DNA of 64,000 nt from Cytophagales bacterium (GTDB lineage Bacteria; Bacteroidota; Bacteroidia; Cytophagales; UBA9547). Below are positions 1-9,720 of the stretch, in pieces. The translations under genes were made by a program, and so were the position numbers. The notes beneath the pieces were generated by a model. The model ran no database searches. It had not been told where the DNA came from and saw only the letters and a list, made by a program, of their open reading frames with translations. The stretch is taken from the NCBI GenBank assembly GCA_013297755.1, contig JAAFIH010000002.1, positions 62,001 through 126,000 of the forward strand, read 5' to 3'. Each line of letters begins with the position of its first letter. The first letter of the stretch is position 1.

Positions 1-2712
1 AAATCATTTCTTATTGAGGGCAAAGTTGAATCTGCTATTTTATCATTGTTTGCAGATACAAGTTATCAATTATTTGTAAATGGGCAATTTATTCAACAAG
101 GACCTATACGATTCGACCCTCGATTTCCTGTCTATGATACAATAGATTTGACACCTTTTTTAGTGCAAGGAAAAAATGTGATAGCTGTGCAGGCCAATTA
201 TTTTGGTATGCAAACATATAAATCTATCGAAAATCGTGGTGGATTTATTGCTTGGGGTGTGATTAAAAATGGAAATAAATCAATAAATTTAGACACTAAT
301 GACAAAAATTGGCGTTGTACCAAAGCTAAGGAATATTCTAAATATGTTCAAAAATTAAGTTTTGCTTTAAATCCAACAGTAATATTTGACCAAAAAAATG
401 AAATAAAAAGCTGGAAATCCAAAGATTTTGAAGATTCAAAAATACCATTACCAATTCTATTAGATAATCAAAAAAGTTGGGGCAAATTCTCAAAAAGAAA
501 TATACCCTACATGTCAGGCCATGAAGTAAAAATTGAGAAGTTTATTCATATTTTCCCTTTGTTAAACGAATATACTTATTATTCATTTTCTATTCCTTTA
601 CCTCTAGTAGCCGAGGATAACAATGGGTATGGAAATGACTTTTTTATATCTTTTTTTACCTGGATTCATTCTGAAACAGAGCAAACGATACATATTGGCC
701 GATTTTGGGGCGAAAACTGGCTCAATGGAAAACTTCTTGGGGGTATAGATTCTCAAACCCATAGCATGAGAATTTTATCAGAAGCCAAGCTCAATAAGGG
801 ATGGAATTATTTTTTTGGTAAAATTGGCCCTTATAACGATGTTTTAAATCATTATTTTTCTTTTCCTAGTAACAAAGGACTTACTATTTCGGCCAATAAA
901 TTACTCAATGGCGATACAGTCTTTTTTAAACGACAACCCATTGTAGAACCTTCAGCTTTCAATAAACTAATATCAACCAAAAACTTACCTTTTGATTCAA
1001 ACGATACTTTATCAGATGTGGGTGGATGGGTAGATGTAACCATAGATGATAAAGCCGAAAGCCCTTGTTTAGAAACCAGTTGGGATTGTTATGAAGAGCA
1101 AGTTGAAAATCTCAAAGAGGAGACTTTTCAAGGATTTATTATTAAAAAAGAGTTTTATCCTAATGGATGTAGTATTTTAATGGATGTTGGGCAAATGAAT
1201 CTTGCCTATCCAAAACTCCAATTAAAAAATGCTAAAAATGCAACCATTGATTTAACTTACAGCGAACAACTTTGCGAAGATGGGCAGCATTTGCTACATT
1301 CATTTAATTATTTGCCAGGAGATAGATTGATTTGTTCTGAGGATAATTTTACTTGGATGCCTACACATCCTAGAGGTATAAAATTCATAAAAATTACTTT
1401 TAGAAACATTTTACAAGACATTACTTTAGAAAAATTTGAAATCATTTCTGCCAACTATCCAACCACAAAAATTGGTGCTTTTTCTAGTTCTGACCAACTA
1501 CTAAATGCAGTTTGGGAGATGTGCTATCGTACACAAAAAGCAAACATGGAAGATGCCTATGTAGATTGTTCTGGTCGAGAGAGAGGCATGTATTTGAGAG
1601 ATACTAATATTCAATATTTTAATAATTTAGCACTTTTTGGAGACCAAAAATTGATGAGGCGTTGCTTAGAATTATATCTACAATCGCCAGACAATACAGG
1701 CAAGGTTCGTGCAGTTTTTCCTAATGTTGGAAATTACACTATTGCTGATTTTTCGCTAAACTTACTTGATGGTCTCAAAGAATATTTCAATAATACCAAT
1801 GATAAAGCCTTAATTATTGACTACTGGGACGCTATTGTAGGAAATTTAAAGTGGTTTAATGACTTATCAGACGAAAGAGAAGATAATTTGCTAGATGCTG
1901 AATGGGACAAAAAACACAATATTGATGCACATTATGGGGGTTTTCATGGCGATTTGGGCATAGAACCCAACTCACTTTCTATCAAAGGTATACATTGTGT
2001 TTTTTCGATTACCTACCTCATAGCGCTACAAAGTGCTTTGTATTTGGCAAAAAAAATAAATAAAACAACTCAAGTCAATGAGTATTCTAAAAGAATAGAA
2101 AAATTGAGTAATAGTATTCAAAAATTTTGGAATCCTGAGCTTGGTTGTTATTCTGATAATTTAGATAGAACCACACATTCGCCTCATGCTAGTTTGTTTG
2201 CCATTCGTGCTGGAGTAATAAAGCCAGAACAATTAGAGTCATCCAAAAAGCATATAGCTTCTAAATTATCTTACTTATTTGTCAATGGATACAACCCAGA
2301 TAAGGGGGTGTATGTGTCGCCAAGTTATATGTTTTATATTTTAGATGGCCTCTACAAGGCAGATTTGAGTGATGTGGCCGAAAATTTGATTCGTCAAGGT
2401 TGGGGTTGGTGTTTATACAATGGTTTTGTAACCACGCCAGAATATTTTGATAAAAATCCATACAACAGTATGTGTCATGCCTGGTCGGCTAGTCCTGTGT
2501 ATTACCTTTCTAAGTATATCATTGGTGTAAATTATCCAGAAGCACCCAACCTAGATATAGTAAGTGTAGCTCCAAAAACAAATTCCATCTCCTATTTTGA
2601 AGGCAAATATCCACATCCAAAAGGAGAAATTGAAGTAAAATGGCACAGAGAAAATGGTAAAATTGTGTTTGATTACATCAATGTTCCAAAAGGCGTTGTA
2701 GTAAGAAATTAA
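1..2712 (+). CDS. GH78-like alpha-L-rhamnosidase (5' truncated by window edge)
   Basis: The reading frame is open from base 1, so the true start lies outside the window; the TTG at 46 is internal. The N-terminal part matches the substrate-binding beta domain of alpha-L-rhamnosidases (YQLFVNGQFIQQGP, then YDTIDLTPFL). The middle and C-terminal parts form the six-hairpin glycosidase region. The catalytic-region signature DCSGRERGMYLRD is encoded around 1564-1602, with the acidic and RER residues typical of GH78, and the C-terminal CHAWSASPVYYLSKY block is around 2473. The family hydrolyses terminal alpha-L-rhamnose from plant or microbial glycans. A signal peptide would lie in the missing 5' part, so location cannot be judged. 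Family assignment is firm; substrate is inferred. Confidence 0.85.
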   Translation, partial: KSFLIEGKVESAILSLFADTSYQLFVNGQFIQQGPIRFDPRFPVYDTIDLTPFLVQGKNVIAVQANYFGMQTYKSIENRGGFIAWGVIKNGNKSINLDTNDKNWRCTKAKEYSKYVQKLSFALNPTVIFDQKNEIKSWKSKDFEDSKIPLPILLDNQKSWGKFSKRNIPYMSGHEVKIEKFIHIFPLLNEYTYYSFSIPLPLVAEDNNGYGNDFFISFFTWIHSETEQTIHIGRFWGENWLNGKLLGGIDSQTHSMRILSEAKLNKGWNYFFGKIGPYNDVLNHYFSFPSNKGLTISANKLLNGDTVFFKRQPIVEPSAFNKLISTKNLPFDSNDTLSDVGGWVDVTIDDKAESPCLETSWDCYEEQVENLKEETFQGFIIKKEFYPNGCSILMDVGQMNLAYPKLQLKNAKNATIDLTYSEQLCEDGQHLLHSFNYLPGDRLICSEDNFTWMPTHPRGIKFIKITFRNILQDITLEKFEIISANYPTTKIGAFSSSDQLLNAVWEMCYRTQKANMEDAYVDCSGRERGMYLRDTNIQYFNNLALFGDQKLMRRCLELYLQSPDNTGKVRAVFPNVGNYTIADFSLNLLDGLKEYFNNTNDKALIIDYWDAIVGNLKWFNDLSDEREDNLLDAEWDKKHNIDAHYGGFHGDLGIEPNSLSIKGIHCVFSITYLIALQSALYLAKKINKTTQVNEYSKRIEKLSNSIQKFWNPELGCYSDNLDRTTHSPHASLFAIRAGVIKPEQLESSKKHIASKLSYLFVNGYNPDKGVYVSPSYMFYILDGLYKADLSDVAENLIRQGWGWCLYNGFVTTPEYFDKNPYNSMCHAWSASPVYYLSKYIIGVNYPEAPNLDIVSVAPKTNSISYFEGKYPHPKGEIEVKWHRENGKIVFDYINVPKGVVVRN

Positions 2713-2901
2713 ATTTTAATGTATTTATCATTTTTTTTAAAATTTCATTTTATTGAAGACTTGATAGCAATTATTAAATCAAAAATAGTTGGATTTATTT
2801 AATTATAACCTTACTTTTTTGAAATATTTGAGAAAGGTAATTACATAAAACATCAATTTGAGTATTTCTAATTTTTATAATCAAGGAATTTATTATTTTT
2901 A

Positions 2902-3552
2902 ATGAAAAAATCTTATTTATTACTTACATATTTATTTTTATTATCTATTTTGCCTTTTCTTACGAGTTCTAGTTTTAGCTTTTATATCATTGAAAATGAA
3001 AGTTTTGTCAAATCTATTCCTTTTAAAAATATTGCATTATGGTCGCCAATATGGGCTTTTTTATTAACTTTTGGTATTTGTACCACCACATTTACTTGCT
3101 TGGCAGGAGGTTATTTGTATGGTTGGAAAGTCATATTATTGATTTTGCCGACATATTTATTTGCACAAAGTTTGGGATTTTTTTTTATTCAAAAATTAAA
3201 TAGTAATTTATTAGAATTTCTAAAATCAAAAAATAAATATCCTAGTTTTCTTACAAATATAGTGGGCAACGAGTCTAAAATAGTATTTTTTTCGAGGTTA
3301 TCTCCTGTACTTCCTTTTGCTTTGATGAATATGATTTTAGGACTTTTAAAAATTGACTTCAAAACATTTACTTATGCAGGCATTTTGGGGATGTTGCCTA
3401 GAACAATTTTTTGTATTTGGCTTGGCACTCAAGTTCAATCTTATGTAGAAACCCAAAATCAATCATTATCGTTTTGGTTTGTTTCTGTATCTATCATTGT
3501 AAGTTTTGTGTTTCTAATCAAAATATTAGCCAAAAAATCTAATCCAAATTAG
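2902..3552 (+). CDS. TVP38/TMEM64 (VTT domain) family membrane protein
   Basis: 216 aa with about five or six hydrophobic segments. The core contains the VTT/SNARE-associated pattern: FTCLAGGYLYGW near residue 75, then a re-entrant block with SRLSPVLPFALMNMILGLL and YAGILGMLPRTI, i.e. the F-x-R-x-x-P-x-x-PF..N...G motif followed by G-x-x-P. The family comprises inner-membrane proteins related to DedA and eukaryotic TMEM41/TMEM64, implicated in lipid scrambling or undecaprenyl-phosphate handling; the substrate here is unknown. It sits alone between the rhamnosidase and yidC, in the same direction, with AT-rich gaps of about 190 and 120 bp. Confidence 0.8.
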   Translation: MKKSYLLLTYLFLLSILPFLTSSSFSFYIIENESFVKSIPFKNIALWSPIWAFLLTFGICTTTFTCLAGGYLYGWKVILLILPTYLFAQSLGFFFIQKLNSNLLEFLKSKNKYPSFLTNIVGNESKIVFFSRLSPVLPFALMNMILGLLKIDFKTFTYAGILGMLPRTIFCIWLGTQVQSYVETQNQSLSFWFVSVSIIVSFVFLIKILAKKSNPN

Positions 3553-3636
3553 TTTTTGAGAAACTGCCTCATATTTTTAAATCAAAAAAATATGATTTGA
3601 AAAACGAAAAAGATAGGTACAATTATCAAATTTGAT

Positions 3637-3644
3637 TAGTTTTG
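3637..3644 (+). promoter_or_regulatory. Candidate -7 promoter element for yidC
   Basis: TAGTTTTG matches the Bacteroidota -7 consensus TAnnTTTG and lies 27 bp before the yidC ATG. No convincing TTTG -33 box is seen at the expected distance, so this rests on the -7 match alone. Confidence 0.4.
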
Positions 3645-3670
3645 CAGACCTTTTATAAATAAAAAATTTA

Positions 3671-5464
3671 ATGAATTCAAACATCGATCGCAATCAAGCC
3701 ATTGGCTTGGTATTAATTTCAGGTATTTTAATAGCATATTTTACTTTTTTTTCTCCCACACCACCAGTAGAAAACACGTCCAAATCAACAACCAAAGCCA
3801 TTTCGGCCAGTACAACACCAGATAGTATCAAAGCTATTGCACAGCTCGATTCTGTTGCAGTTTCAAAAAATTATGGATCTTTGGCTAATAATGTAGTAGG
3901 CAAATCTGAACAAATATTAAAACTCGAAAATGAAAATATAGCAGTTTTGATCTCTACTAAAGGTGCCAAAGTAGTAGACGTATTGCTCAAAAAGTATAAA
4001 ACTTATGCCAGAAAGGAGCTTCATTTGGTACAACCAACGGATATAAAAATTAACTTATCTGCTCAAAATATCGATTTTGACAATGTGGTGTTTAGTGTAA
4101 AAAGTAGTGATGATGCTAAAATTATTTTGGCAATACAATCAGATGCAGGAGATGATATTCAAGTAGAATATACCTTGCCCAAAGATGCCTATACCCTCAA
4201 TTATAATATCAATTCACTGAAACTAAACGCCCCAGTTGATTCTTTGACATTGAGTTTGAAGGCAGATTTTCCTTTGATTGAAAAAGATTTTGCCAATGCA
4301 CGCCAAACAGCCAATGTTACTTACAGGCAAATGGATGGAACATACAATTCTTTAAATGAAGCCTCAAACGATAAACAAACACAAAATCTTACGAGCAATG
4401 CCCATTGGGTTACTTTCAAACAGAAATTTTTTAGTATTGCTTTTATTGCTCCCAATGGAGTTTATAGCACAAAATTGGGCTCTTCTGTAGATTTATCAGA
4501 TACATCAATAGTCAAGTCTATGTTTGCTTCTATGAAACTATCAGTAGCTGATATAAATGCAGGTAAAGGTAAATATACTTACTATTTTGGTCCAAATAAA
4601 CTCAATATTGTTTCGCCCATTGCTGATGATTTCAAGGAAAATGTGTACTTAGGATGGCCAATCATTCGTACAATCAATAGATATACCATAGCTCCATTGT
4701 TTACATTTTTAGAAAAATTTGTGTCTAATTATGGTATAATTATCATTTTGATTGTGTTAATTATCAAAATTGTATTGTTTCCACTTTCTTACAAAGCCTA
4801 TTATTCTATGGCCAAAATGAAAGTGCTAAAGCCTGAGTTAGACGAAATCAAGGCAAGAGTAGGTGATGATATGGCTGCTATGCAACAAGAACAAATGAAA
4901 CTATACCAATCTGTGGGTGTTAATCCTTTGAGTGGTTGTATACCTGTTTTGATGCAAATGCCAATACTTCTTACTTTATTCAATTTTTTTCCAAATGCAA
5001 TTGAGCTGCGTCAGCAACCTTTTTTGTGGGCCGAAGATTTGTCTACTTTTGATAATATTTGTAATTTGCCTTTTGCCATTCCTTTTTATGGCGATCATGT
5101 CAGCTTATTTGCTTTGTTGATGACTGCTTCTACTATTTTGTATACATGGTATAACAGCCAAATGAATGTATCTGCCACAGGCCCAATGATTGCTATGTCT
5201 TATATTATGCCAGTTATTTTCTTGTTTGTGATGAATTCGTTTCCTGCTGGGCTTAGCTTTTATTATTTTGTAGCCAACATGATTACGATTGGCCAACAAT
5301 ATATTATCAAGCAATTTGTGGACGAAACTGCCATTAGGGCACAATTAGAACAAAACAAAATATCGGCACCAGAGCGTAAACCAAATAGATTTCAGCAACG
5401 ATTGATGGATGCTATGGAACAGCAAAAAGCTCTGAAACAACAACAAGCAAGTAAGAAAAAATAG
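3671..5464 (+). CDS. yidC: Membrane protein insertase YidC
   Basis: 597 aa, the normal size for Bacteroidota YidC. An N-terminal membrane anchor (residues ~10-28) is followed by a large periplasmic beta domain (~60-330). The conserved C-terminal insertase core starts with FLEKFVSNYGIIIILIVL and continues with KAYYSMAKMKVLKPELDEIK, the cytoplasmic coiled-coil hairpin, then NPLSGCIPVLMQMPILLTLF and the final membrane helices ending near NSFPAGLSFYYFVANMITI. A basic, Gln/Lys-rich tail follows. YidC inserts and folds inner-membrane proteins with or without SecYEG. The start is an ATG 27 bp after a TAnnTTTG element. Confidence 0.98.
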   Translation: MNSNIDRNQAIGLVLISGILIAYFTFFSPTPPVENTSKSTTKAISASTTPDSIKAIAQLDSVAVSKNYGSLANNVVGKSEQILKLENENIAVLISTKGAKVVDVLLKKYKTYARKELHLVQPTDIKINLSAQNIDFDNVVFSVKSSDDAKIILAIQSDAGDDIQVEYTLPKDAYTLNYNINSLKLNAPVDSLTLSLKADFPLIEKDFANARQTANVTYRQMDGTYNSLNEASNDKQTQNLTSNAHWVTFKQKFFSIAFIAPNGVYSTKLGSSVDLSDTSIVKSMFASMKLSVADINAGKGKYTYYFGPNKLNIVSPIADDFKENVYLGWPIIRTINRYTIAPLFTFLEKFVSNYGIIIILIVLIIKIVLFPLSYKAYYSMAKMKVLKPELDEIKARVGDDMAAMQQEQMKLYQSVGVNPLSGCIPVLMQMPILLTLFNFFPNAIELRQQPFLWAEDLSTFDNICNLPFAIPFYGDHVSLFALLMTASTILYTWYNSQMNVSATGPMIAMSYIMPVIFLFVMNSFPAGLSFYYFVANMITIGQQYIIKQFVDETAIRAQLEQNKISAPERKPNRFQQRLMDAMEQQKALKQQQASKKK

Positions 5465-5636
5465 TTTTTAGCATTTATTTGGTTTTATATCTCAATCTTG
5501 TAATTTTAATCTAGTAGTTATAGTAACTTCTTAATACTTTAAATTTATTTACAAAATCCTTATCCATTTTTTTCCTTTGGAGAAGGTTTTTAGGAATTGA
5601 AGTTTTTAGATGTTCTTTTATATTTATTTTAATTGT

Positions 5637-6419
5637 ATGATAAAAATAATTAAAGTAGGTGGCAATATTATTGATCACCCAGATAAATTAAAAAAATTTA
5701 TTTTTGATTTTTCTAACCTAGCAGGCCAAAAAATTTTGATTCATGGTGGCGGCAAACTAGCTACAGAACTTGGCACTACACTTGGGATAGAAACTAAAAT
5801 GATCGAAGGCAAACGTATAACAGATGCTGAAACACTAAAAATTGTAACTATGGTTTATGCTGGGCTGATCAACAAAAATATTGTAGCTCAATTACAAGCC
5901 AACCAATGCAACGCACTTGGCCTGACTGGTGCAGATTTGAATTTGATTCCTGCACAAAAAAGAAATGACAAAAATATAGATTGGGGTTTTGTAGGCGATG
6001 TAGTGGCCTCAGAAATGAAACCTCAAAACATAGATTTTTTACTTTTAAATGGCATTACGCCTGTGTTTTGTGCTATTACACACGACAATCAAGGTAATTT
6101 GCTTAATACCAATGCTGATACCATAGCCTCTGTATTGGCTTCTACTTTAGCCAAAGCAGGCCATGCTGTAAGTTTAGTTTATACATTTGAAAAAAAAGGT
6201 GTTCTTACTAATATCAACGATGAGAAATCGGTTATCAAAAAAATAACGCCAGGCTACTATAATGAATTAAAAGAAAAAAATATAGTCCACTCTGGTATGA
6301 TCCCAAAACTTGACAATGCCTTCAAATCTATTGGCGATGGGGTTCAAGAAGTCAAAATATGTATGGCCGAAGACTTACATGATTTTGAAAATGCAGGTAC
6401 AAGTATAAAATTGCACTAA
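5637..6419 (+). CDS. argB: Acetylglutamate kinase
   Basis: 260 aa from the ATG at 5637. An in-frame ATG at 5610 would add nine residues (MFFYIYFNC) that the family lacks, so 5637 is preferred. The protein begins MIKIIKVGGNIID and carries the glycine-rich HGGGKLATELG loop, the GLTGADLNLI block and the LNTNADTIASVLAS nucleotide/substrate region of the amino-acid kinase fold. It phosphorylates N-acetylglutamate (possibly N-succinylglutamate in this phylum) in arginine biosynthesis. argC and argF' are also in the window but 37 and 43 kb away. The gene converges on the 2OG oxygenase with only 7 bp between stop codons and no hairpin. Confidence 0.95.
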   Translation: MIKIIKVGGNIIDHPDKLKKFIFDFSNLAGQKILIHGGGKLATELGTTLGIETKMIEGKRITDAETLKIVTMVYAGLINKNIVAQLQANQCNALGLTGADLNLIPAQKRNDKNIDWGFVGDVVASEMKPQNIDFLLLNGITPVFCAITHDNQGNLLNTNADTIASVLASTLAKAGHAVSLVYTFEKKGVLTNINDEKSVIKKITPGYYNELKEKNIVHSGMIPKLDNAFKSIGDGVQEVKICMAEDLHDFENAGTSIKLH

Positions 6420-6426
6420 AATCTAT

Positions 6427-7383
6427 CTATTTCTTCAGCCCTATTTCTCTAAGTCTTTCATCCAAAAATTGACCAGCGTTGATGTTAGCATATTTTTTTT
6501 GATGACCATCAGATATACAATTTTGTAAACAAGACAAATCAGTATCTGCACGTGGGTGCATAAAAAAAGGTAGTGAATAACGAGGCAAATGCCAAAATTC
6601 TTTGTCTGGATTGACTACTTTGTGGGTAGTTGAAATCAATTTGTCGTTGGTAAGTCTGGCTAACATATCGCCTACATTGACAACTATTTGGTTGGGAAGT
6701 GCAGTTACGGCTTCCCAAGTACCGTCTTTTTTTTGTATTTGTAACCCATCGGCACTGGCACCCATGAGCAAAGTAATTAGGTTTATATCCTCATGTGCAG
6801 CTGCTCTTACAGCATCGTTTAGGATTTGTGTATCAGATTGAATAGGAAAATAATGAATAGCTCTTAAAATGCTATTTCCTGTGGCCACTTTTGAGTCAAA
6901 ATAAAATTCATCTAATTTTAAAAACAAAGCAATTGCCCTAAGTAGCTCTATACCAGCAGCTTCAAGACTTTTAAAAACCTTATTTCCCAATTCCATTAAA
7001 GTATCTATTTCTAAAACTTCAACATTGGGTGGGTAATGAATGGCAAGTTCTGGCTCTGTAGGAACATTGGTTTGTCCAAAATGGAAAAACTCTTTTAAAT
7101 CGCCAACAGATCTACCTTTGGCATTTTCTTTGTTTTTGCCTGTATACCCTCTTTGCCCAAATATACCAGGTATTTCATATTTACATTTTATATCATCAGG
7201 AAGTGCAAAAAATTGAGCTAATTTAGCATATAGCTCATCTGATATTTTTTGATCAAGTCCATGATTTTTGACTGCCACAAAGCCTATATTTTCAAATGAA
7301 TGGCCTAGTTGAGCCACAAATTTTTTTTTAAGAGCATCGTTACCAGCAACAAAATCGTTTAAATCTACACAAGGGATACCCAT
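6427..7383 (-). CDS. Isopenicillin N synthase-like 2OG-Fe(II) oxygenase
   Basis: 318 aa. The N-terminal DIOX_N-like region (IPCVDLNDF, GFVAVKNHGL) is followed by the 2OG-Fe(II) dioxygenase core. The metal triad is visible as H197-x-D199 (AAHEDINLIT) and H254 (STTHKVVNP), and R268-x-S270 (RYSLPFF) is the 2-oxoglutarate-binding pair. The family is typical of IPNS, flavonoid and gibberellin oxygenases; the bacterial substrate cannot be named from sequence. It follows the Nmad3-like gene by 3 bp, so the two are almost certainly co-transcribed and probably translationally coupled. Confidence 0.85.
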   Translation of the reverse strand: MGIPCVDLNDFVAGNDALKKKFVAQLGHSFENIGFVAVKNHGLDQKISDELYAKLAQFFALPDDIKCKYEIPGIFGQRGYTGKNKENAKGRSVGDLKEFFHFGQTNVPTEPELAIHYPPNVEVLEIDTLMELGNKVFKSLEAAGIELLRAIALFLKLDEFYFDSKVATGNSILRAIHYFPIQSDTQILNDAVRAAAHEDINLITLLMGASADGLQIQKKDGTWEAVTALPNQIVVNVGDMLARLTNDKLISTTHKVVNPDKEFWHLPRYSLPFFMHPRADTDLSCLQNCISDGHQKKYANINAGQFLDERLREIGLKK

Positions 7384-7386
7384 AAT

Positions 7387-8160
7387 TTATTCTAATTCTT
7401 TAAGCCATTTGGCGGTTTGTTCTACTAATTTTTTGTTTGTAATCCATCGAATAGGATTTTTTTGAATAGCTATTTTGCCACCAAAGTTGCCAAATATTTT
7501 CAACATCTCATCTGATATTACATGAATGGCATCTTTAGACTTTACTTCTGATTCAGATGGCAAAGGCCTACTTATGGCATAAGCATACTTGAAAAGTTTA
7601 CTTTTATTACTTCCTTTTACTAATTTCAGACCTTTATTTTTAGGATTTGTAATGTCTCTATCAAATATTTCTTTGTTTTTGATATGAAAATTATTTTCAA
7701 AATCATCTTTTAATAATTCATATTGATCTTGCTCAAAAGCAAGTAAAGCAAAATCAACTTCAAAATACCCAAAAAGGTACATACTAGGTTCTTTTTCAAA
7801 ATCAAACCCCTCCATAGAGGCATAAAACACTAATAAATCGCCTTTTTCGAGGTTTACAAGACTGTTTTTGGTGTAATTTCCATCGCCATAAGTAAAACTA
7901 TCAAATTCTGGATCAGCATGGATAGGGCAATCTTTATGTTGTTGCTTATCTTTGCCTTCGGTTTTGAAATATTCGATAAATGATTTTTTTTTCTTACCTT
8001 TTTCTGTTGAAAAAGTTTTTATTTTAGCATCATCAAATGGATGGTTTCTATAAAAATACTCAGGTATTGGGATAAATTCAAAAGTACCATCTTTGAAAAT
8101 GGGAGAGTGTATGCCACCACAAATTTTGTCTATGCCTACGCGTAAAAGTGCTATTTTCAT
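7387..8160 (-). CDS. Nmad3-like protein (nucleotide modification associated domain 3)
   Basis: 257 aa. The start MKIALLRVGIDKICGGIHSP, followed by FEFIPIPEYF, is the pattern I recall for the Nmad3 family, a domain defined by genomic association with phage and bacterial nucleic-acid base modification genes; its biochemistry is not established. Further along come a GDLLVFYASMEG block, a YLFGYFEVD strand, and a C-terminal region with ISRPLPSE and NPIRWITNKKL. No signal peptide or membrane segment. It is first in a two-gene operon with the 2OG-Fe(II) oxygenase. The family call is from memory of motifs and the function is inference. Confidence 0.6.
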   Translation of the reverse strand: MKIALLRVGIDKICGGIHSPIFKDGTFEFIPIPEYFYRNHPFDDAKIKTFSTEKGKKKKSFIEYFKTEGKDKQQHKDCPIHADPEFDSFTYGDGNYTKNSLVNLEKGDLLVFYASMEGFDFEKEPSMYLFGYFEVDFALLAFEQDQYELLKDDFENNFHIKNKEIFDRDITNPKNKGLKLVKGSNKSKLFKYAYAISRPLPSESEVKSKDAIHVISDEMLKIFGNFGGKIAIQKNPIRWITNKKLVEQTAKWLKELE

Positions 8161-8362
8161 GATATTTTTGTAAACAATGATTGATAAAAAATAGAATTGC
8201 TAAATTGCTAAAGATTATTTTTAGTTTATGGTACGAAATTAAAATATTTTTAGTTTTAACATATAATATTTTAAAATAAAAAAATATTTATTTTGTAAAT
8301 CTATTTTTAAATGTGTGGCAAGTTTGTCAAAATAGTACATTGTTGCTAGATATGAATATAAT

Positions 8363-8454
8363 TCAATGTTGTTTACTAAGAATCTGATAATCTTTCTGCT
8401 TTGGAGGATGACTAAATTAGAGGCCATAATAAATGTTTAAATAAACGACATTGG
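8363..8454. repeat. ~92-bp imperfect palindromic intergenic element, copy 1
   Basis: The left end TCAATGTTGTTTACTAAG (8363-8380) is the inverted complement of the right end TTAAATAAACGACATTGG (8437-8454) with few mismatches, and the centre holds ATCTTTCTGCTTTGGAGGAT. The same architecture recurs at 54680-54772, 56042-56132 and 58062-58154. It occupies the divergent gap between the Nmad3-like gene and the EamA transporter (8161-8552), where I see no other gene; a short minus-strand reading frame across it is a by-product. Confidence 0.75.
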
Positions 8455-8552
8455 AATATATTTTATTATTTTTTTAGTGAGGTGTTTTATTATTTGTTCA
8501 ATCAAAAAAACTATAATTGCAAAAAATAAAATTCAAAATACTGGTTTTATAT

Positions 8553-9455
8553 ATGTCAAAAGTTGCCAAACAGAGTACTACATTTTTTACATTTGCTCTT
8601 ATTTTAAGCATGATTATATGGGGTGCGTCTTGGCCTGCTGGCAAGGTTTTGAGTGCTTATAGTACTGTGCCAAATATTCTTATGATAAGATATTTTTTGG
8701 TTGTATTATCCATGATCCCTTTTTTGTATTTCTATAAAATTGATTTCAATATCAAAAAAGAAGGTTGGCCTCGTGTGTTAATAGCTGGTTTATTGATGGC
8801 ATTGTATAGTTATTTTTTTTTAAAGGGTTTACAAAATGGCTTGGCAGGAGCAGGTGGTGTTTTGGTAACTACTCTCAACCCTATTTTTGCATATAGCATT
8901 GGTTTGATTATTCAGAAAAAATTACCAAACAAAACAGAAACGATTGGTTTACTATTGGGGGTATTAGCAGGAATGACTTTATTGCAAATATGGCAAAATT
9001 TAGATAAATTATTGATGAGCGGTAATTTGTATTTTTTGCTTTGTGCATTCTTATGGGCCGCCATGAGTAAATTTGGTTCAAAAGCATCCAATTATGGACA
9101 TTCGCTGAGTTTTAGTTTTTGGATTTATGTTATTACTGTTTTTGGGATGTGTTTTTCAGTCGATTTATCATCATTAAAACTTTTGATTTTTACTGCTAAA
9201 GTAGATTTTTGGTTGTTGATGTTTTATACAAGTGTCATTGGAACTTCATTGGCAACGTCTATTTATTTTATGGCAACCACAAAGTTGGGTGCTGAGCGAG
9301 CCAGTAGTTTTATTTTTATTGTACCTTTTTCGGCTGCAGTTTCGTCTTGGATATTTTTGGATGAAAACATACAATCTTACACCATTGTTGGTGGTATTTT
9401 GGGAATTTTTGCTGTTGTGGTTCTTAATGGTAATATAATTAAAAAATTATCATAA
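8553..9455 (+). CDS. EamA/DMT-family transporter
   Basis: 300 aa from the ATG at 8553; a TTG 36 bp upstream would only add a short tail. It has about ten hydrophobic helices in two EamA repeats. The first begins FALILSMIIWGASWPAGKVL and includes GLAGAGGVLVTTLNPIFAY; the second includes the FLLCAFLWAAMSKFGSK and TKLGAERASSFIFIVPFSA blocks typical of the RhaT/YdcZ-like drug/metabolite exporter superfamily. Substrate unknown. Monocistronic by position. Confidence 0.88.
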   Translation: MSKVAKQSTTFFTFALILSMIIWGASWPAGKVLSAYSTVPNILMIRYFLVVLSMIPFLYFYKIDFNIKKEGWPRVLIAGLLMALYSYFFLKGLQNGLAGAGGVLVTTLNPIFAYSIGLIIQKKLPNKTETIGLLLGVLAGMTLLQIWQNLDKLLMSGNLYFLLCAFLWAAMSKFGSKASNYGHSLSFSFWIYVITVFGMCFSVDLSSLKLLIFTAKVDFWLLMFYTSVIGTSLATSIYFMATTKLGAERASSFIFIVPFSAAVSSWIFLDENIQSYTIVGGILGIFAVVVLNGNIIKKLS

Positions 9456-9510
9456 AATTATTTTAAATTTTATGATATTTTTATCAATTTTTTGAATAAT
9501 TTTTCGCTAT

Positions 9511-9556
9511 TTTATGTCATTAGAATATTTTTATTTATGTCATTAGAATATTTTTA
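9511..9556. repeat. Two tandem copies of a 23-bp unit
   Basis: TTTATGTCATTAGAATATTT plus TTA is present at 9511-9533 and again, identically, at 9534-9556. It lies in the 319-bp gap after the EamA gene, which otherwise holds only AT-rich sequence and the hairpin at 9721-9764. Confidence 0.85.
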
Positions 9557-9720
9557 AGAAAAACACTGGGCATCAAATGTGTTTTTTAGCTAATGAAATA
9601 AATTGAAATAATTTTAAAAATAATTTTTATAATATTACTTATTTTATTGATAATATGTAGATTTGAGTATTGTTTTTTTTGAAAAATTAAAATAGCAAAT
9701 GGAATTATTATTAATCACTT

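Noticed and set aside
5560-5605. Fifth copy of the palindromic element near CCTTTGGAGAAGG
   Set aside because: The core hairpin is similar, but I could not find the TCAATGTYGTTTA ends on either side, so it is not counted as a family member.
5610-5636. Upstream ATG for argB
   Set aside because: It adds nine hydrophobic residues foreign to the family; the ATG at 5637 gives the normal N-terminus.
8239-8427. 62-codon minus-strand frame
   Set aside because: It runs across the palindromic element, has no protein-like composition and no homology I can recall.
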